Source: Pedobacter africanus | Lineage (GTDB): Bacteria > Bacteroidota > Bacteroidia > Sphingobacteriales > Sphingobacteriaceae | Assembly (NCBI RefSeq): GCF_900176535.1 | Contig: NZ_FWXT01000001.1 | Location: 2,294,001-2,358,000, forward strand | Length of the DNA: 64,000 nucleotides | Reading direction: 5' to 3' | Shown here: one piece after another, positions 8,877 through 17,581 of the stretch | Numbering within the stretch: position 1 is the stretch's first letter | Layout of the letters: each line of letters opens with the position of its first letter | Translations under genes and position numbers: made by a program | The notes under the pieces: model-generated | The model's database searches: none | What the model was told of the DNA's origin: nothing | Seen by the model: only the letters and a program-made list of their open reading frames with translations

Positions 8877-9887
8877 ATGATTTCTACTGACATAGCCATC
8901 ATTGGCGCCGGACCCGTTGGTTTATTTGCGATTTTCGAAGCAGGTTTATTAAAAATGCGTTGCCATTTAATAGATTACCTTCCACAGGTAGGTGGACAGC
9001 TATCTGAAATATATCCAAAAAAACCTATTTACGACATCCCTGGCTACCCTACTGTTTTGGCTCAGGAGTTAATCGATAACCTGATGGAGCAAGCCAAGCC
9101 TTTTCATCCGGGCTTCACCTTAGGCGAGCGTATTGAAGGGCTTGAAAAACGTGGTGAGGCCGACTTTGTGCTAACCACCAATATGGGTACCATTATAGAA
9201 GCAAAGGTTGTGGTTATTGCCGGGGGCTTAGGTTGTTTTGAGCCGCGCAAACCTGCTGTAGCCGGACTCGAGCAGTTCGAAAACGGCAGAGGCGTAAATT
9301 ATATGATCCTTGATCCTGAAAAATACCGCGGACAAAAAATGGTGATTGCCGGAGGTGGCGATTCTGCCCTGGACTGGACCATCTTTTTAGCTGATGTTGT
9401 TGATGAGCTGACCCTGGTTCACCGTAGCGAGAGTTTCCGTGGCGCACCTGATTCGGTAAACAAGGTAATGGAACTGGCTGAAAGCGGACGCATCAATCTC
9501 GTATTAAACAGTAACCTGAATTCGGTAAGTGGAAATGGCAAGCTGGAAAGCGTAGAGCTGATCCATAACAAGAGCCTGGAAACGACCACTGTTGCTGCTG
9601 ATCACCTGATCCCGTTATTTGGTTTAAGCCCTAAATTAGGCCCTATCGAACAATGGAACCTGAACATCAGTAAAAGCGCCATTGAAGTAAATACAGACGA
9701 TTATTCAACAAATATCCCGGGAGTGTATGCCATTGGTGACATCAATACCTATACCAATAAGCTAAAGCTGATCCTTTGCGGTTTCCACGAAGCTGCCCTG
9801 ATGAGCCACAGCGCTTACCAATATATGAACCCAGGAATTAAATACACCATGAAATATACCACTGTAAACGGTGTATCAGAGTTTTAA
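8877..9887 (+). CDS. Ferredoxin--NADP(+) reductase, thioredoxin-reductase-like type
   Basis: This 336-residue flavoprotein has an N-terminal FAD Rossmann motif (IAIIGAGPVGLFAIFEAG), the PQVGGQLSEIYPKKPIYDIPG segment typical of TrxR-like ferredoxin reductases, and a central NAD(P)H motif (VIAGGGDSALDW). A second FAD-binding stretch, YAIGDINTY, is near the C-terminus. The CxxC redox pair of thioredoxin reductase is absent, which supports the ferredoxin reductase call. The ferredoxin gene follows after 2 nt, so the two form an electron-transfer pair. Confidence 0.9.
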   Translation: MISTDIAIIGAGPVGLFAIFEAGLLKMRCHLIDYLPQVGGQLSEIYPKKPIYDIPGYPTVLAQELIDNLMEQAKPFHPGFTLGERIEGLEKRGEADFVLTTNMGTIIEAKVVVIAGGLGCFEPRKPAVAGLEQFENGRGVNYMILDPEKYRGQKMVIAGGGDSALDWTIFLADVVDELTLVHRSESFRGAPDSVNKVMELAESGRINLVLNSNLNSVSGNGKLESVELIHNKSLETTTVAADHLIPLFGLSPKLGPIEQWNLNISKSAIEVNTDDYSTNIPGVYAIGDINTYTNKLKLILCGFHEAALMSHSAYQYMNPGIKYTMKYTTVNGVSEF

Positions 9888-9889
9888 AC

Positions 9890-10216
9890 ATGGAAAACAA
9901 CATTACCGTACACGTACAACACCCCGACGGAAGCCGGGTTGCCCTGGAGGCACCTACAGATATGGGCTTGAGCCTTATGGAATACCTCAAGGCCTGTGAA
10001 TATGATATTTTGGCCACCTGCGGAGGTATGGCGCTTTGCGCTACCTGCTGTGTAGATGTGCTGGAAGGCGAAGACAAGCTCAATGAAATGAGCGACGATG
10101 AATACGCCATGCTGGATACCCTACCGGATGTATTGCCCAATTCAAGACTGGCCTGCCAGCTGCAGTTAAACCCCGCCATGGATGGCCTGGTTGTTAAACT
10201 GCACCACGCAGAATAA
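9890..10216 (+). CDS. Adrenodoxin-type [2Fe-2S] ferredoxin
   Basis: The 108-residue protein has the cluster-binding pattern C-x5-C-x2-C followed by about 35 residues and a fourth Cys: Cys44, Cys50 and Cys53 in ATCGGMALCATCC, then Cys89 in RLACQL. This is the adrenodoxin/Isc-type ferredoxin spacing rather than the plant type. It starts 2 nt after the reductase gene and should be its partner. Its final acceptor is unknown; no P450 or Isc gene is in the window. Confidence 0.9.
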   Translation: MENNITVHVQHPDGSRVALEAPTDMGLSLMEYLKACEYDILATCGGMALCATCCVDVLEGEDKLNEMSDDEYAMLDTLPDVLPNSRLACQLQLNPAMDGLVVKLHHAE

Positions 10217-10225
10217 AAAGAACTA

Positions 10226-11926
10226 TCAATTATGATCTACGGCAGCTGCTATTGTTTTAATAGGGCTGCCGATTGTTTTATACTCCCCTTCTCCCTTTAG
10301 GATAGCTAACATTTTGGTGTTGTTGTTCAGCAAGCCCCTGGCTGCGTTCAACTCCTTATCGTACTGAAAGGCCTGTTCTACCTTACCTCTTTCGTAGTAG
10401 TAACGGCTTACAATCTGTGTTTCCAGTGCCCTTTTTATTTCTGGCTTAAATGTGGTCAGGTCAGTTTTTTTGGCACCCAGCATTTTTTCCTTCAAATCAT
10501 CCAGATCGGCTTTTACTGCCGGAAGTTTATTTTCCTTTTCAGCCTCTGTCCTTAAATCAGACAACAGGCGTTCGGTACGAGAGGTATAGGAATAATCCTT
10601 TCCGGCCAGCGAACTCACAAAAGCTGCATAATCGGCATCTGTAAGCTGGAAAGAGCCCGCAGGCGCAATTGCTTTATTGTTCTTTTTATAGCTGTTCGCG
10701 TAATCAAAAAACAGGTTCTTGTTGAGCAGGGATATGGTTATCGGGCTATATTTAGGGGTATTGACCACCACATCCGGGTAAACACCGTTCCCATCATAAA
10801 CACTACGGCCCGTCTTTGTATTGAATTTGGTCATCAATGAATCTGCAATTTTCAGGGTTTTACCGTTGGCATCTTTATGGGCATAATCCATGGCCTGTAT
10901 ACACCTGCCCGAAGGGGTAAAATATTTAGCTACAGTAACTTTTACCAGGCTGTTATAAGGCAGGTTAAAGGTTTGCTGTACCAGGCCCTTGCCAAAGCTA
11001 CGTTGCCCCACAATAATTGCCCTGTCCAGGTCCTGAAGCGCTCCTGCAACAATTTCCGATGCAGATGCAGAAGAACCACTGATCAGCACTACCAATGGGA
11101 TATCAGGGAATAGCGGCTGGTTCTGGGTTTTGTAGCTGATGGTCTTCTGCGGGTTACGTCCTTTCTGGGTCACAATCAGCACGTCCTTATTTACAAAGAT
11201 GTTTACGATCTTAACTGCCTCCTGTAATATTCCACCACCGTTGTAGCGCAGGTCTAGCACCATGCCTTTGGGCTGTAGTTTACCGAGCGTAACCGCAGCA
11301 TCTTTCACTTCCTGGGCAGAATTTTCCAGAAACTTGTCCAAACGGATATAGGCAATATTATCAGCTGTCATGCCCGAATAAGAGACGTTAGGCTGTTTAA
11401 TCTCATCACGGATCAGGTTTTTGGTCATCACGCTTCCATCTCTGATGATCAGCAATTCTACAGCCGACCCCCGTGGCCCGCGCAACAGCTGGCTCACCTG
11501 TGCCCGTTCCTTGCCCTTCACCTCATTGCCATTGATCTTTACGAGCTGGTCACCAGGCTTCAGTCCTTGTTTATCAGCAGGGTATCCTTCACTAACCTCG
11601 TTCACAAACAGTTTCCCTTCAATAAAGATAGTGCTTGCCCCTATGCCACCGTACTGGGTACTAACATATTTCAGTTTATAGTCTTCTACTTCCGATTCAG
11701 GAACATATTCTGTATAGGGATCCAGTTTTTCGAGCATGGCGTCAATACTGCTGCGCATCAGACTGGAAGCATTGGTTTCTTCCACATAATTAATGTTCAC
11801 TTCCTTATAAAGGGAGGCAAAAATATCCAGGTTTTTAGATACCTGGAACAGGTCTTCCCTGAAAGACCAGCTTAAGGATGCAAAGGCAAGAAGAAGAGCG
11901 GCTGCGGCAATTTTATATATTTTCAT
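10226..11926 (-). CDS. C-terminal processing peptidase, S41 family
   Basis: This is a periplasmic serine protease of the CtpA/Prc type, 566 residues. It has an N-terminal signal anchor (KIAAAALLLAFASLSW). A PDZ domain follows (around residues 90-170, YGGIGASTIF to GDQLVKINGNEV), then the S41 catalytic domain with the nucleophile Ser in SGSSASASEIVAG and the general base Lys in GQRSFGKGLVQ. A helical C-terminal extension of about 170 residues is typical for Bacteroidota members. It converges with the ferredoxin gene, with 9 nt between the stops. Confidence 0.92.
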   Translation of the reverse strand: MKIYKIAAAALLLAFASLSWSFREDLFQVSKNLDIFASLYKEVNINYVEETNASSLMRSSIDAMLEKLDPYTEYVPESEVEDYKLKYVSTQYGGIGASTIFIEGKLFVNEVSEGYPADKQGLKPGDQLVKINGNEVKGKERAQVSQLLRGPRGSAVELLIIRDGSVMTKNLIRDEIKQPNVSYSGMTADNIAYIRLDKFLENSAQEVKDAAVTLGKLQPKGMVLDLRYNGGGILQEAVKIVNIFVNKDVLIVTQKGRNPQKTISYKTQNQPLFPDIPLVVLISGSSASASEIVAGALQDLDRAIIVGQRSFGKGLVQQTFNLPYNSLVKVTVAKYFTPSGRCIQAMDYAHKDANGKTLKIADSLMTKFNTKTGRSVYDGNGVYPDVVVNTPKYSPITISLLNKNLFFDYANSYKKNNKAIAPAGSFQLTDADYAAFVSSLAGKDYSYTSRTERLLSDLRTEAEKENKLPAVKADLDDLKEKMLGAKKTDLTTFKPEIKRALETQIVSRYYYERGKVEQAFQYDKELNAARGLLNNNTKMLAILKGEGEYKTIGSPIKTIAAAVDHN

Positions 11927-12003
11927 CGTAAGCAGATGGGGTTCATCAATCTATCAGAGTAAATTTACAAAAAAGCCCTGTATATCAATAACAGGATAAC
12001 AAA

Positions 12004-12219
12004 TTAAAGTCTGTTTCCTGCCGGATCGGCGAGTGCTTTATTAATGGTAAATTCAATATATGCCCGGTCTCTTTTTACAAGATCCATCAGCTGCTCTACC
12101 AGCTGGTCTTCCTGTCCGGGTGTAAAAGACAATTCAACCTGTGCCAGATCACGGTATTTTCTAAGAAATTTAATTTTAACCTTTTGCCAGGTTTCAGGGG
12201 TTAATGTAAAATTTGCCAT
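12004..12219 (-). CDS. Small protein of unknown function (71 residues)
   Basis: I chose ATG at 12219, giving MANFTLTPETWQKVK; a TTG ten codons upstream is less likely. The protein is soluble and charged, with no signal peptide. The composition and the segment VELSFTPGQEDQLVEQLMDL suggest a compact helical fold. The family is not recognised. It lies between the protease and the first SusC/SusD locus on the same strand and may be transcribed on its own. Confidence 0.6.
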   Translation of the reverse strand: MANFTLTPETWQKVKIKFLRKYRDLAQVELSFTPGQEDQLVEQLMDLVKRDRAYIEFTINKALADPAGNRL

Positions 12220-12254
12220 GCCACAAAAATAGCAATAATTGCTTAACAAAGTAA

Positions 12255-12280
12255 TCTGCGCCCTTAAATCAGGGCGCAGA
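12255..12280 (-). terminator. Hairpin terminator after the first susD
   Basis: A perfect 10-bp stem TCTGCGCCCT / AGGGCGCAGA with a 6-nt loop lies just downstream of the susD stop at 12289. The T-run after it is weak, so termination may be partial. Confidence 0.5.
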
Positions 12281-12288
12281 CTTTAGAA

Positions 12289-13896
12289 TTAATTTGTATC
12301 CCACCATAACGGTGTAAGCAACCTGTATTTTTCTGAATTGTCTCCAACATTATCCGGGTTACGGGTTTGTTCATTGCTCTCGTAAACCATTCCCCTAATC
12401 CACTGGTTCGGATTGCCTGCATCAAAGATGACCGTATTCAGGTTTAAGGGCCTCAGCAGTGATGGCCCATATATAGCCTGACTAAAATCAGACCGGCGCA
12501 TATCCACCCAGGTCTCAGGATTTAAACATAGGGAAATGTACTTTTGCCTCATGATATGACTTAAACCCTGCGTCAGATTTGCAAAATGTGCATTTAATCC
12601 GTCGGCGAGCTGAGCTGTCCAATAAGTAGTGATGTCACCGCTCGCAACGCCCAGCTTACGCATATTGGCTTTAACACCTTCCTCATAGGCCGCCAGTGCG
12701 CCAGGAATATCCCCCGATCTGAGCCGGGCTTCTGCTTCAATAAGTTTCACTTCAGAATAGGTAATAAACGGAAAAGGTGACGTTTGCTTCGTATAGAAGC
12801 CGCTATTACTAAAAAGCCCGTAATCATTGGCATTTTTCTTGGTAGCATCGCCATTCTGGCCATTCGCTAAAATGCCCTGCCCTCCGGTTAAGCCACCACC
12901 AGACCGCAAGCCGCGATATTGCCCATCTGATAACGCCGGCTGCATAATTTTACTGATCCGGGGATCTTGCCTAATGGTATTGGTAACGGGCAAAGTGGTT
13001 AGCATGTTTACAAAAAACTGGCTCCAGGCAAAATACCTTGGATTATAGGTATTGTCGTTAGGCGTTGTACCAGGCGGCACTGTAAAGCCACCCCAGCTAA
13101 ACCACGGGTTTTCATCGGTCGGGAGCGCGCCGGCCAGATAAGGGAATTCAGCGTCCATCCCATCTGCATTAAAGGCATTACCACAGGCTTCGATAATTTT
13201 TGCGGGATTATAAAGTGTGCCTTTTTTAGAAAGATGGTTCAGGTACCTGGCCTTTAATGCCCAGGCAAAACGTTTCCATTTATCTATGTTTCCCTGGTAC
13301 ATGATATCGCCCGCGGCCGAATTTAATGTACTGTTGTTTACCGGGTTATTGAATGCCAATATTGCTTCATCCAATAATTTATCTATCCGCTGATAAGCGG
13401 TCTGCTGATCCTGCATTTTAGGCGTTAGGGAAAGCTGGGTTTTCCCGTTATAAAATTCATCGATAACAATAGCACCATATTGGTCAGCAAGCATACCAAA
13501 GTTCATCGCTAATAAGGTTTTTCCGGCGCCAACAAAACAAGGGCTTCCTTCCTCTTCTCCCAGATTGATCAAATCGATACAATTTGGCATCGTAAACACA
13601 TAAGTATTTTGCCATGCAAAATAACTTGCGGTAAAGCGCCAGGTCTCTGCATTCAGGTTTGTGCCGGTTAAAAGCTTGGTAACGCCATACTGGGTTACGC
13701 CTGCAATTTCCCTGGCGCCCCGCCACATGGCTGCACCATTAGAAGTCGTAATGGCACCAACCAGCCTGTTCGCTGCGGTTACCTTCGTTGGATTATTTGG
13801 ATCCGTATTTACATCCAGAAATTTCTTACATGATGGGGTTACAATGGCCATAGCCAAAACCAGATAAACCAGCCCCTTTTTATATATTGTATTCAT
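12289..13896 (-). CDS. SusD-like nutrient-binding lipoprotein (locus A)
   Basis: A 535-residue SusD/RagB-family protein with a lipoprotein signal (MAIVTPSCKKFLDVN) that anchors it on the outer-membrane surface as the lid of its SusC partner. It is of the SusD-like type that starts FLDVNTDPNNPT. The TPR-like helical framework is seen in segments such as PFITYSEVKLIEAEARLRSGD and LNPETWVDMRRSDF. It follows its susC after 15 nt. The ligand is unknown; no enzyme is encoded in this locus. Confidence 0.93.
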   Translation of the reverse strand: MNTIYKKGLVYLVLAMAIVTPSCKKFLDVNTDPNNPTKVTAANRLVGAITTSNGAAMWRGAREIAGVTQYGVTKLLTGTNLNAETWRFTASYFAWQNTYVFTMPNCIDLINLGEEEGSPCFVGAGKTLLAMNFGMLADQYGAIVIDEFYNGKTQLSLTPKMQDQQTAYQRIDKLLDEAILAFNNPVNNSTLNSAAGDIMYQGNIDKWKRFAWALKARYLNHLSKKGTLYNPAKIIEACGNAFNADGMDAEFPYLAGALPTDENPWFSWGGFTVPPGTTPNDNTYNPRYFAWSQFFVNMLTTLPVTNTIRQDPRISKIMQPALSDGQYRGLRSGGGLTGGQGILANGQNGDATKKNANDYGLFSNSGFYTKQTSPFPFITYSEVKLIEAEARLRSGDIPGALAAYEEGVKANMRKLGVASGDITTYWTAQLADGLNAHFANLTQGLSHIMRQKYISLCLNPETWVDMRRSDFSQAIYGPSLLRPLNLNTVIFDAGNPNQWIRGMVYESNEQTRNPDNVGDNSEKYRLLTPLWWDTN

Positions 13897-13911
13897 CGTC
13901 AGTCCTCCTCG

Positions 13912-16900
13912 TTACAATGTTAATTTTAAACCTAAGTCAAAACCCCTGGTAGCCGGGACCCCCAAGTTGTCAAAACCAAATGAGCCTGTTCCGCCTACAC
14001 CTGCGCCACTGCCCGAAACTTCAGGGTCTACACCAGAATAATCGGTAATTAGTAGCAGGTTACGCCCGGTAACCGTAAATGAAAGGCCTTTAAGCTTTAA
14101 TTTACCCAGGTATTTTGTGGGCATATTGTAGCTAAGCGTAGCATATCTCAACCTTACCCAGCTTCCATCTTCCACAAAATCATAGCCCTGATTGGCATAT
14201 ATTGTCTGGTAATAATTCTGATTTAACGGAACCGCTATGGTATTTTGAACACCGGTCGACTCGATGATCCCATCAAACACCTTTGTTCCCCTGTCTAAAG
14301 TTTTCAGGCTTAAGCCCGATCTGACCAGGGCATTTTCTGTGGCATTAAATACCTGCCCGCCAGAACGGACATCTACCATAAAAGAGAACATAAAATCTTT
14401 ATAATTGAAGGTATTGGTTATCCCCATTGTAAAATCAGGATTCCTGTCGCCAATATTGGCCAGGGCAGTTTGCACTTGTGGATAGCCCGCGTTGTTGAGC
14501 AAGAGTTGCCCCTGGGCATTTCTTTTCCACACATTCCCGTTTATTCCAAATAAACTTCCATTCAAAAAAGCGGCTCCCTGCGCTACATTGGATGCTGCCC
14601 AGGCATCAGAAAGTTCAATCCGGTCAATCTTTGCGGGCAAGGCTTTTACAACAGAAGTATTGTGCGCAAAGTTAACATCTATTGACCATTTAAAATCGTC
14701 GCCTGCTACAGGCCTGCCATTCAATATTACTTCAATCCCTTTATTTCGTATAGACCCTCCGTTTAGGGTGGCCAGGAAAGATCCGGAGGATGGCGGGGTA
14801 CGCAGCTGTAATATCTGGTTATCAGATTTGCTGAAATAATAGGTTACGTCAATACCCAAACGATTTTTTATAAACCTTAGGTCGGCCCCTACCTCAAAAG
14901 CACGTGTAAACTCCGGCACCAGTAATGGGTTACCAAAAGCATTGTTTGAATTGATAATGAACCCTCTTGGGTTAATTGTAAAATCATTTGTCAATGTAGC
15001 CAATGAAGTGGTTAATGAATATGGAGAAGCATCTTTACCTACATTAGAATAGGCTGCCCTTATCTTTCCATAGGAGAAAACACGATCATCAGATTTGGCC
15101 CCCATTTCTTTTAAAAGATCGGTGACAATCAAAGCCGCGCTCACTGAAGGATAAAAGAACGACCTGTCTTTTACCGGCAAGGTAGAAGACCAGTCATTCC
15201 TGCCTTTAAAATTTACATAGGCGATGCCTTTCCAGTCTATATTAAAATCTCCGAACCAGCTGAATATCCTTCTTCGCCTTAACTCTTCTGAAGTCGTCCG
15301 GTCAGAAGGTTTGGAGTTATTGATACTGGCAAACGTAGGGTCGATAAAATTAAGAGCAGTGGCTGTAGAAGTCTGCAAGGAGCTTACTTCAATGTTATTT
15401 CCTACAGAAAGGCTAAGGTTTATCTCTGCACCTATTTTCTTTTTGCCGGTTAAAATGGCTGTTGATGTTGTGATCTGGTTATTGGCCACAGACTGGATGA
15501 TCGAACCTCTATTTACATTGGGCTCTAATGTCCCCGGCATTCTTACAGATTTAAAGTTTTCGGTATAATAATCCGTACCTATCCGGTAGGTAAAATTCAA
15601 AAAGCTAAAAGGATTGTAATCCAGGTTCCCCTGTACAATCATCCGGTTTACTTTACTGGTAAAAGGTTTTTTATTTATGGTCCAGAAAGGGTTGTCTGTT
15701 CCTGTGGAATTGATAATTTTCTGTGAGCCGTCAGGATTCAGGTAATCTTTCATATCGAGGCTACGGGGCCAGGAAAGCCCACCCATAATGCCGTTAAAGC
15801 TCCCCTGAGAAAGATAGCTCCTGTCGGTACGAATATAATTGGCATTCCCTCCAATGGTTAGCTTTTCACCAACCTTAGTATCGGCATTTATCCGGAAAGA
15901 TTTCTTTCCAAAAGTTGAATTGTCAACAATTGAACCCTGTTCCAAAAAAGACCCTGAAGTATAATAATGGGAATTGTCTGTACTGCCGCTTACCGAAACA
16001 TCGTGGGTTTGTGCAAAAGCATTTTTAAAAACACTTTCCAGGTTATCATAAATTGTTTCACCAGCAGTAAAAGCTGGGCCCCAGGAGCCCAATGCTGTGG
16101 CGTTAGCTGCACCCTGCTCACCTTGTTTAAACTGCGACTGAAGCTCCGGAAGTTTATTGATGTGATCAAATGAAAAATTATTCTGATAAACAATCCTGGC
16201 TGCACCTCCCGAACCCTTCTTGGTGGTAATAACAATGGCCCCTGAAGCTGCACGGATCCCATACAAGGCAGCAGCAGCAGGACCTTTCAATACGGTAATC
16301 GTTTCAATATCTTCCGGGTTAATATCTATAGCCCGGTTCGAAGCAGGCGCAACCGAAGCAACCAGACCTCCCTGAGACACCGGAGTGCTATTGTCTACCG
16401 GAATACCATCCAGAATAAACAAAGGCTGATTACTCCCGCTAAGAGAGCTTCCTCCCCGTATCATAATGTTGGCCGATGATCCTGCAGCACCACTGGAATT
16501 GGTAATCTGTACACCCGCCACCTTACCTTGCAACGCATTGACCACATTGGGCTGCTGAGAGTTTACAATATCCTGGGCCTTGACGTTTTGCGTTGAGAAA
16601 CCGAGGCCCCTGACTTCCTGTTTTACACCAAAAGCGGTAACAGCTACTTCCTTTAATATCTGGCTGTCTTCCTGTAGTTTTACATTGACCATGCCACTCC
16701 CGGTTACCGGGATTTCCTGATTTAGCATTCCTAAAAAACTAAAAACCAGAACATCTCCGCTTTGGGCGGTAATGGAATAATTTCCTGCGCCATCAGTGCT
16801 GGCTCCACCGGGTTTTCCTTTTATTTTTACGGATACACCTGGCAATGGAGCGTTGTCGCTTGCCGATGTAACTTTACCTTTTAGCGTTATTTGCTGGGCA

Positions 16901-16959
16901 GCGACCTGCGTAATGCAAAGTCCTATACCCATAAATAACAGGAGTAGTTTTCTTTTCAT
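13912..16959 (-). CDS. SusC/RagA TonB-dependent transporter (locus A)
   Basis: A 1015-residue outer-membrane transporter. A signal peptide (MKRKLLLLFMGIGLCITQVAAQ) is followed by a carboxypeptidase-regulatory-like domain (about 23-105). The plug domain has LKGPAAAALYG and ASGAIVITTKKG, and a beta-barrel ends in FDLGLKLTL. It uses TonB energy to import an oligomer bound by the SusD partner downstream. The first codons are nearly the same as in the locus B susC, showing a paralogous pair. A LacI-type palindrome about 62 nt before the start suggests repression by a LacI-family protein encoded elsewhere. Confidence 0.95.
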   Translation of the reverse strand: MKRKLLLLFMGIGLCITQVAAQQITLKGKVTSASDNAPLPGVSVKIKGKPGGASTDGAGNYSITAQSGDVLVFSFLGMLNQEIPVTGSGMVNVKLQEDSQILKEVAVTAFGVKQEVRGLGFSTQNVKAQDIVNSQQPNVVNALQGKVAGVQITNSSGAAGSSANIMIRGGSSLSGSNQPLFILDGIPVDNSTPVSQGGLVASVAPASNRAIDINPEDIETITVLKGPAAAALYGIRAASGAIVITTKKGSGGAARIVYQNNFSFDHINKLPELQSQFKQGEQGAANATALGSWGPAFTAGETIYDNLESVFKNAFAQTHDVSVSGSTDNSHYYTSGSFLEQGSIVDNSTFGKKSFRINADTKVGEKLTIGGNANYIRTDRSYLSQGSFNGIMGGLSWPRSLDMKDYLNPDGSQKIINSTGTDNPFWTINKKPFTSKVNRMIVQGNLDYNPFSFLNFTYRIGTDYYTENFKSVRMPGTLEPNVNRGSIIQSVANNQITTSTAILTGKKKIGAEINLSLSVGNNIEVSSLQTSTATALNFIDPTFASINNSKPSDRTTSEELRRRRIFSWFGDFNIDWKGIAYVNFKGRNDWSSTLPVKDRSFFYPSVSAALIVTDLLKEMGAKSDDRVFSYGKIRAAYSNVGKDASPYSLTTSLATLTNDFTINPRGFIINSNNAFGNPLLVPEFTRAFEVGADLRFIKNRLGIDVTYYFSKSDNQILQLRTPPSSGSFLATLNGGSIRNKGIEVILNGRPVAGDDFKWSIDVNFAHNTSVVKALPAKIDRIELSDAWAASNVAQGAAFLNGSLFGINGNVWKRNAQGQLLLNNAGYPQVQTALANIGDRNPDFTMGITNTFNYKDFMFSFMVDVRSGGQVFNATENALVRSGLSLKTLDRGTKVFDGIIESTGVQNTIAVPLNQNYYQTIYANQGYDFVEDGSWVRLRYATLSYNMPTKYLGKLKLKGLSFTVTGRNLLLITDYSGVDPEVSGSGAGVGGTGSFGFDNLGVPATRGFDLGLKLTL

Positions 16960-17020
16960 ATAGATTAATTTTAAGTAGGTTTTATATTTTGTTTTAATTT
17001 AACATTTTTTAACCACTTTA

Positions 17021-17038
17021 TTTTCAACCGGTTGAAAA
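17021..17038. promoter_or_regulatory. LacI-family-type operator palindrome upstream of locus A susC
   Basis: TTTTCAACCGGTTGAAAA is a perfect 18-bp palindrome with the central AACCGGTT core that many LacI/GalR regulators bind. It lies 62-79 nt upstream of the susC start, in the promoter region. No LacI-family gene is in the window. Confidence 0.5.
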
Positions 17039-17076
17039 CTTCAGCTATATAAAGACAAAATGGAGAACTACGCCAT

Positions 17077-17107
17077 AAAAAAAGCCCCGGTTGGTACCAA
17101 CCGGGGC
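17077..17107 (-). terminator. Rho-independent terminator of locus B
   Basis: A perfect palindrome GCCCCGGTTGG/CCAACCGGGGC at 17084-17107 is followed on the minus strand by seven T residues. It ends the locus B transcript directly after the small lipoprotein gene and insulates the locus A promoter. Confidence 0.85.
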
Positions 17108-17119
17108 TTTTCAGAATGC

Positions 17120-17569
17120 TTACTGAACTTTTAAGCTCAGTGTTGTTTTCTTGGTAAGTGTATTCTTATTTACCACCTCTACCTCCATTACAATGGCTGT
17201 TCCTACAGCAAGGCCTGCAGGCACGGGATAAGGGAGCAACAGGGAGTCTGTCTTGCTCACTTGCGAATAAGCCTTTTGATAGGCTGTGGTAGAAACTGCT
17301 TGCTGGGTACCAGTACCAACAGTAGACCTTAAGTTGATCTTATCGATCGGGTCATCAGACCAGTACCTGAGGTCTAGCTGAACAGTACCACCAGCAGCCA
17401 CATTGGTGGTTTGCGGTGGTTTTACGGTAAAGCCGGCAATTACAGGTACCTTTCCAATCACATTTACGTTATCTTTGAGCCATTGATCGGCGTCGTTCTT
17501 TTTACATGCAGAAAACAATGCAGCAGATGCAATAAGCAAGGCTGCGTATGTCAATATCTTCTTTTTCAT
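17120..17569 (-). CDS. Small lipoprotein of unknown function (locus B)
   Basis: 149 residues with a lipoprotein signal ending in LFSACKK. The rest looks like an immunoglobulin-like beta-sandwich, with alternating hydrophobic strands such as GGTVQLDLRYWSDDP and AIVMEVEVVNKN. It follows the locus B susD after 12 nt, so it is part of that operon. Such small third genes probably serve as accessory surface glycan-binding proteins, but nothing in the sequence proves binding. Confidence 0.75.
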   Translation of the reverse strand: MKKKILTYAALLIASAALFSACKKNDADQWLKDNVNVIGKVPVIAGFTVKPPQTTNVAAGGTVQLDLRYWSDDPIDKINLRSTVGTGTQQAVSTTAYQKAYSQVSKTDSLLLPYPVPAGLAVGTAIVMEVEVVNKNTLTKKTTLSLKVQ

Positions 17570-17581
17570 TTCTATTCCAAT

